DNA from: Acinetobacter sp. Ver3
GTDB lineage: Bacteria; Pseudomonadota; Gammaproteobacteria; Pseudomonadales; Moraxellaceae
Assembly (NCBI RefSeq): GCF_000632455.1
Contig: NZ_JFYL01000008.1
Location: forward strand, 1-64,000
Reading direction: 5' to 3'
Length of the DNA stretch: 64,000 nt
The stretch's first letter is position 1, and each line of letters starts with the position of its first letter. Shown one piece after another: positions 61,821 to 64,000 of the stretch. Under the pieces are notes generated by a model. It saw only the letters and a program-made list of their open reading frames with translations, was not told where the DNA came from and searched no databases. A program made the translations under genes and the position numbers.

Positions 61821-63278
61821 TTATGCATTTGTTTCAGCAGGTACTTTTGGATAGCTTACGCCACCCATTTGTTCAGCAATACGCAGAACTTGGCAGCTAT
61901 AACCTACTTCGTTGTCGTACCATACATATGCTGTTAAACGGTTACCAGACGTAATTGTTGCTTGCGCATCAAAAACACCTGCAGTGCGTGAACCGATAAA
62001 GTCAGATGATACAACTTCAGTAGAATTTGTATAACCAATTTGACCTTGAAGATTAGAGTTGATAGAAATTTGACGAATATATTCGTTCACTTCATCACGA
62101 TCAACTTCTTTATCTAGAGTCAGGTTAAGGATTGCTAAAGACACGTTAGGTGTTGGAACACGTACAGAGTTACCAGTTAATTTGCCTTTAAGCGCTGGAA
62201 GTGCTTTAGCAACTGCTTTAGCAGCACCCGTTTCAGTGATCACCATGTTCAACGTTGCAGCACGGCCACGACGGTCAGCTTTATGATAGTTGTCGATCAA
62301 GTTTTGGTCGTTCGTGAACGAGTGAACTGTTTCGACGTGACCATTAATCACTGTATATTTGTCATGAAGTACTTTCAACGTCGGTGTGATCGCGTTAGTA
62401 GTACAGCTTGCAGCAGAGATGATTGTGTCTTCATCAAGAATGTCAGCTTGGTTTACACCAAACACAACGTTCTTCATCTCACCTTTACCAGGTGCAGTTA
62501 AGATCACACGTGCAGCGCCTGGGCATTTAAGGTGCTGAGCAAGACCTTCAGAATCACGCCATTTACCAGTGTTATCAATCACCAATGCATTTTCAATACC
62601 ATATGCAGTGTAATCCACTTCTGATGGGTTAGATGCATAGATCACTTTGATGAATTGACCATTCGCAATAATTGCTTCGTTTTCTTCATCTACAGAAATC
62701 GTACCTGCAAATGGACCATGAATAGAGTCACGACGAAGTAAAGAAGCACGTTTCTCTAAATCACCATCAGATGATTTACGAACAACAATCGCTTTAAGGT
62801 TTAGACCACGACCAAGACCAGACTGACCAATCATAAGACGTGCAAGGATACGACCAATACGACCAAAACCATAAAGCACAACATCTTTATGCTCAACAGA
62901 TGCAGCATTGCCTTGTAGTGATTTAACAGCGTCAGCAACGAATGCATCTACATCGCCACCTTTTGCTTTAAATTCTACAGCGAGTTTGCCTAAATCGATT
63001 TCAGCTGTACCGATATTTTGTACTTTAACCAATGCTTCAAGGATTGGGAAAGTATCTACAGCAGAAAGTTCAACATCTAAAACACGTGTACGACGGTGAG
63101 CTTTAAGAATTTGGATAACCGAGCGGTTAATTAAAGAGCGACCGTATACTGTAGCTACGATGTTTTTTTCACGGTATAACTGACCAACAAGGGCAATCAT
63201 ACGTTCCGCGAGTTCTTCACGGTTTTTCCAGCGACCTTGGTGCTCTGCATGTAGGGCAACGATAGTGTCTTTGCTCAC
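61821..63278 (-). CDS. gap: Glyceraldehyde-3-phosphate dehydrogenase, long type
   Basis: A 485-residue enzyme, about 150 residues longer than classic GAPDH. The N-terminal 125 residues are an extra domain; the NAD-binding region then starts at VVLYGFGRIGRILARL. The catalytic Cys is in ISAASCTTNAITP. HSFTNDQNLIDNYH and WYDNEVGYSCQ are also conserved. It oxidises glyceraldehyde-3-phosphate with phosphate, or the reverse in gluconeogenesis, which is likely for an Acinetobacter-type metabolism. Confidence 0.92.
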   Translation of the reverse strand: MSKDTIVALHAEHQGRWKNREELAERMIALVGQLYREKNIVATVYGRSLINRSVIQILKAHRRTRVLDVELSAVDTFPILEALVKVQNIGTAEIDLGKLAVEFKAKGGDVDAFVADAVKSLQGNAASVEHKDVVLYGFGRIGRILARLMIGQSGLGRGLNLKAIVVRKSSDGDLEKRASLLRRDSIHGPFAGTISVDEENEAIIANGQFIKVIYASNPSEVDYTAYGIENALVIDNTGKWRDSEGLAQHLKCPGAARVILTAPGKGEMKNVVFGVNQADILDEDTIISAASCTTNAITPTLKVLHDKYTVINGHVETVHSFTNDQNLIDNYHKADRRGRAATLNMVITETGAAKAVAKALPALKGKLTGNSVRVPTPNVSLAILNLTLDKEVDRDEVNEYIRQISINSNLQGQIGYTNSTEVVSSDFIGSRTAGVFDAQATITSGNRLTAYVWYDNEVGYSCQVLRIAEQMGGVSYPKVPAETNA

Positions 63279-63523
63279 AGATACGTCCTCTAATTAATTG
63301 TAAATCTAAGCATAAATTTCAAAACCCCACAATTGTAAAGGAATTAACTCAGAGTTGAAATGAAAACTCGGTTTATTTTTTACTAAAGCAATTTTCTCTT
63401 TATAAAAAATATATTTTAGCCATTGAATTACAAGATAATTTTTTGGGTAAATGATTTCATTTAGATATCAAATACTGATCATTAAGCCTACAAATCCAAT
63501 TTCGTCACTGAGTTGCAGTCAGT

Positions 63524-64000
63524 TCAACTAAATAAAGGGGAAGCCGAAATATCCTGACTCAACATCATATTTAAATCTTCTAAATTAAAATCTTCTAAGT
63601 TTTCTGGGAGTTTGACCAATACTGGAAGCTTAGTTAAACCATTTTGCCCCGAAGGGAATGCATAATGTCGCTCAAAATCACTTGTAGCTGAAAAACTTTC
63701 AAATTCAATAAATATACTATATTTACGGTAGTTCTTAGGCACACTTAAAATATCTAGATAAGCCTGCTTTTTGATTTTCACCATGGCCAATGAAGTTTGT
63801 TGAAGTTCTTTTTCTAACTTTTCTCCAGCCACCATTCTTTTTAAAAATGAGCCTTGCACTTCAGCATAGTCTCGTTTCAAACGCATCGTATGTGACAGCA
63901 TTTCTCGGTAATCTTGTATATGTTGGCTTAAATCTTCTTGTAATACATTTAAAGGTTTCTTGGAGCGCTCATGCATGACTCCTCGCTCATACATATTCAA
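63524..64000 (-). CDS. Unrecognised soluble protein (start uncertain, at window edge)
   Basis: At least 150 residues. The frame reaches the window end. Internal starts at MYERG or MHERSKK are possible, so it may be complete or partial. It has a helical N-terminal part (LQEDLSQHIQDYREMLSHTMRL split by short turns) and a beta-like end (PVLVKLPENLEDF). No domain is recognised. Confidence 0.6.
   Translation of the reverse strand: MNMYERGVMHERSKKPLNVLQEDLSQHIQDYREMLSHTMRLKRDYAEVQGSFLKRMVAGEKLEKELQQTSLAMVKIKKQAYLDILSVPKNYRKYSIFIEFESFSATSDFERHYAFPSGQNGLTKLPVLVKLPENLEDFNLEDLNMMLSQDISASPLFS

Overview
The window is a Gammaproteobacterial chromosome of roughly 40% GC whose gene content points to Acinetobacter. 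Host markers are an AhpF C-terminus, a YeeE/TsuA-type sulfur transporter, a DctA symporter, a SplB-like radical SAM pair, a long 485-residue GAPDH, an obgE-proB operon and a HxlR/QorB pair. The species cannot be told from the sequence alone. No tRNA, rRNA, CRISPR array or insertion sequence was seen.

Host left flank (1-10141): end of ahpF, an Ala-rich lipoprotein, a VIT-family membrane protein, a two-domain sulfur transporter, dctA, a two-gene radical SAM/DUF4130 unit, a nitronate monooxygenase, a small membrane protein and dusB.

Prophage (10142-52736, about 42.6 kb): a complete-looking temperate, probably long non-contractile-tailed phage integrated in the 5' part of dusB (tRNA-dihydrouridine synthase B). 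The 13-bp core is repeated at both ends. The phage supplies a replacement dusB start at attL, and the original 26-codon dusB head is stranded at attR. From left to right the prophage holds: integrase and an AT-rich cargo gene (+); lysis genes (-); tail fibres, tip protein J, NlpC/P60 protein, an SGNH-type tail spike, tape measure, two lipoproteins, frameshifted tail chaperones, tail tube, head completion, capsid, protease/scaffold, portal and terminase (all -); a zone of small genes and nucleases (-); Q-like protein, replication protein with iterons inside it, CII-like and Cro-like regulators (-); CI repressor (+); a cargo pair of ABC-ATPase/TOPRIM-like protein and D12 adenine methyltransferase (+); then a second early operon with a Sak4-like annealing ATPase and a PrtN-like last gene (+).

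The regulatory logic is lambda-like. CI and Cro face each other over four AAAG-N4-CTTT operator sites. Three more copies lie about 4 kb away in front of the other early operon, and the ATPase/methyltransferase pair sits between the two operator clusters on the CI-transcribed strand. In circular phage DNA the right-hand early operon would run through attP into the integrase gene.

Host right flank (52737-64000): displaced dusB head, DUF1615 lipoprotein, HAD phosphatase, proB-obgE, an MFS transporter, HxlR regulator and QorB, two beta-repeat membrane-anchored proteins, GAPDH and an unrecognised gene running to the window edge.

The most interesting items are the ATPase/TOPRIM plus methyltransferase pair in the immunity region, the AT-rich gene behind the integrase, the phage-encoded replacement of the dusB N-terminus, a spanin gene broken exactly at the T-tract of a terminator-like hairpin, and a tail spike inserted between otherwise adjacent tail-tip genes.
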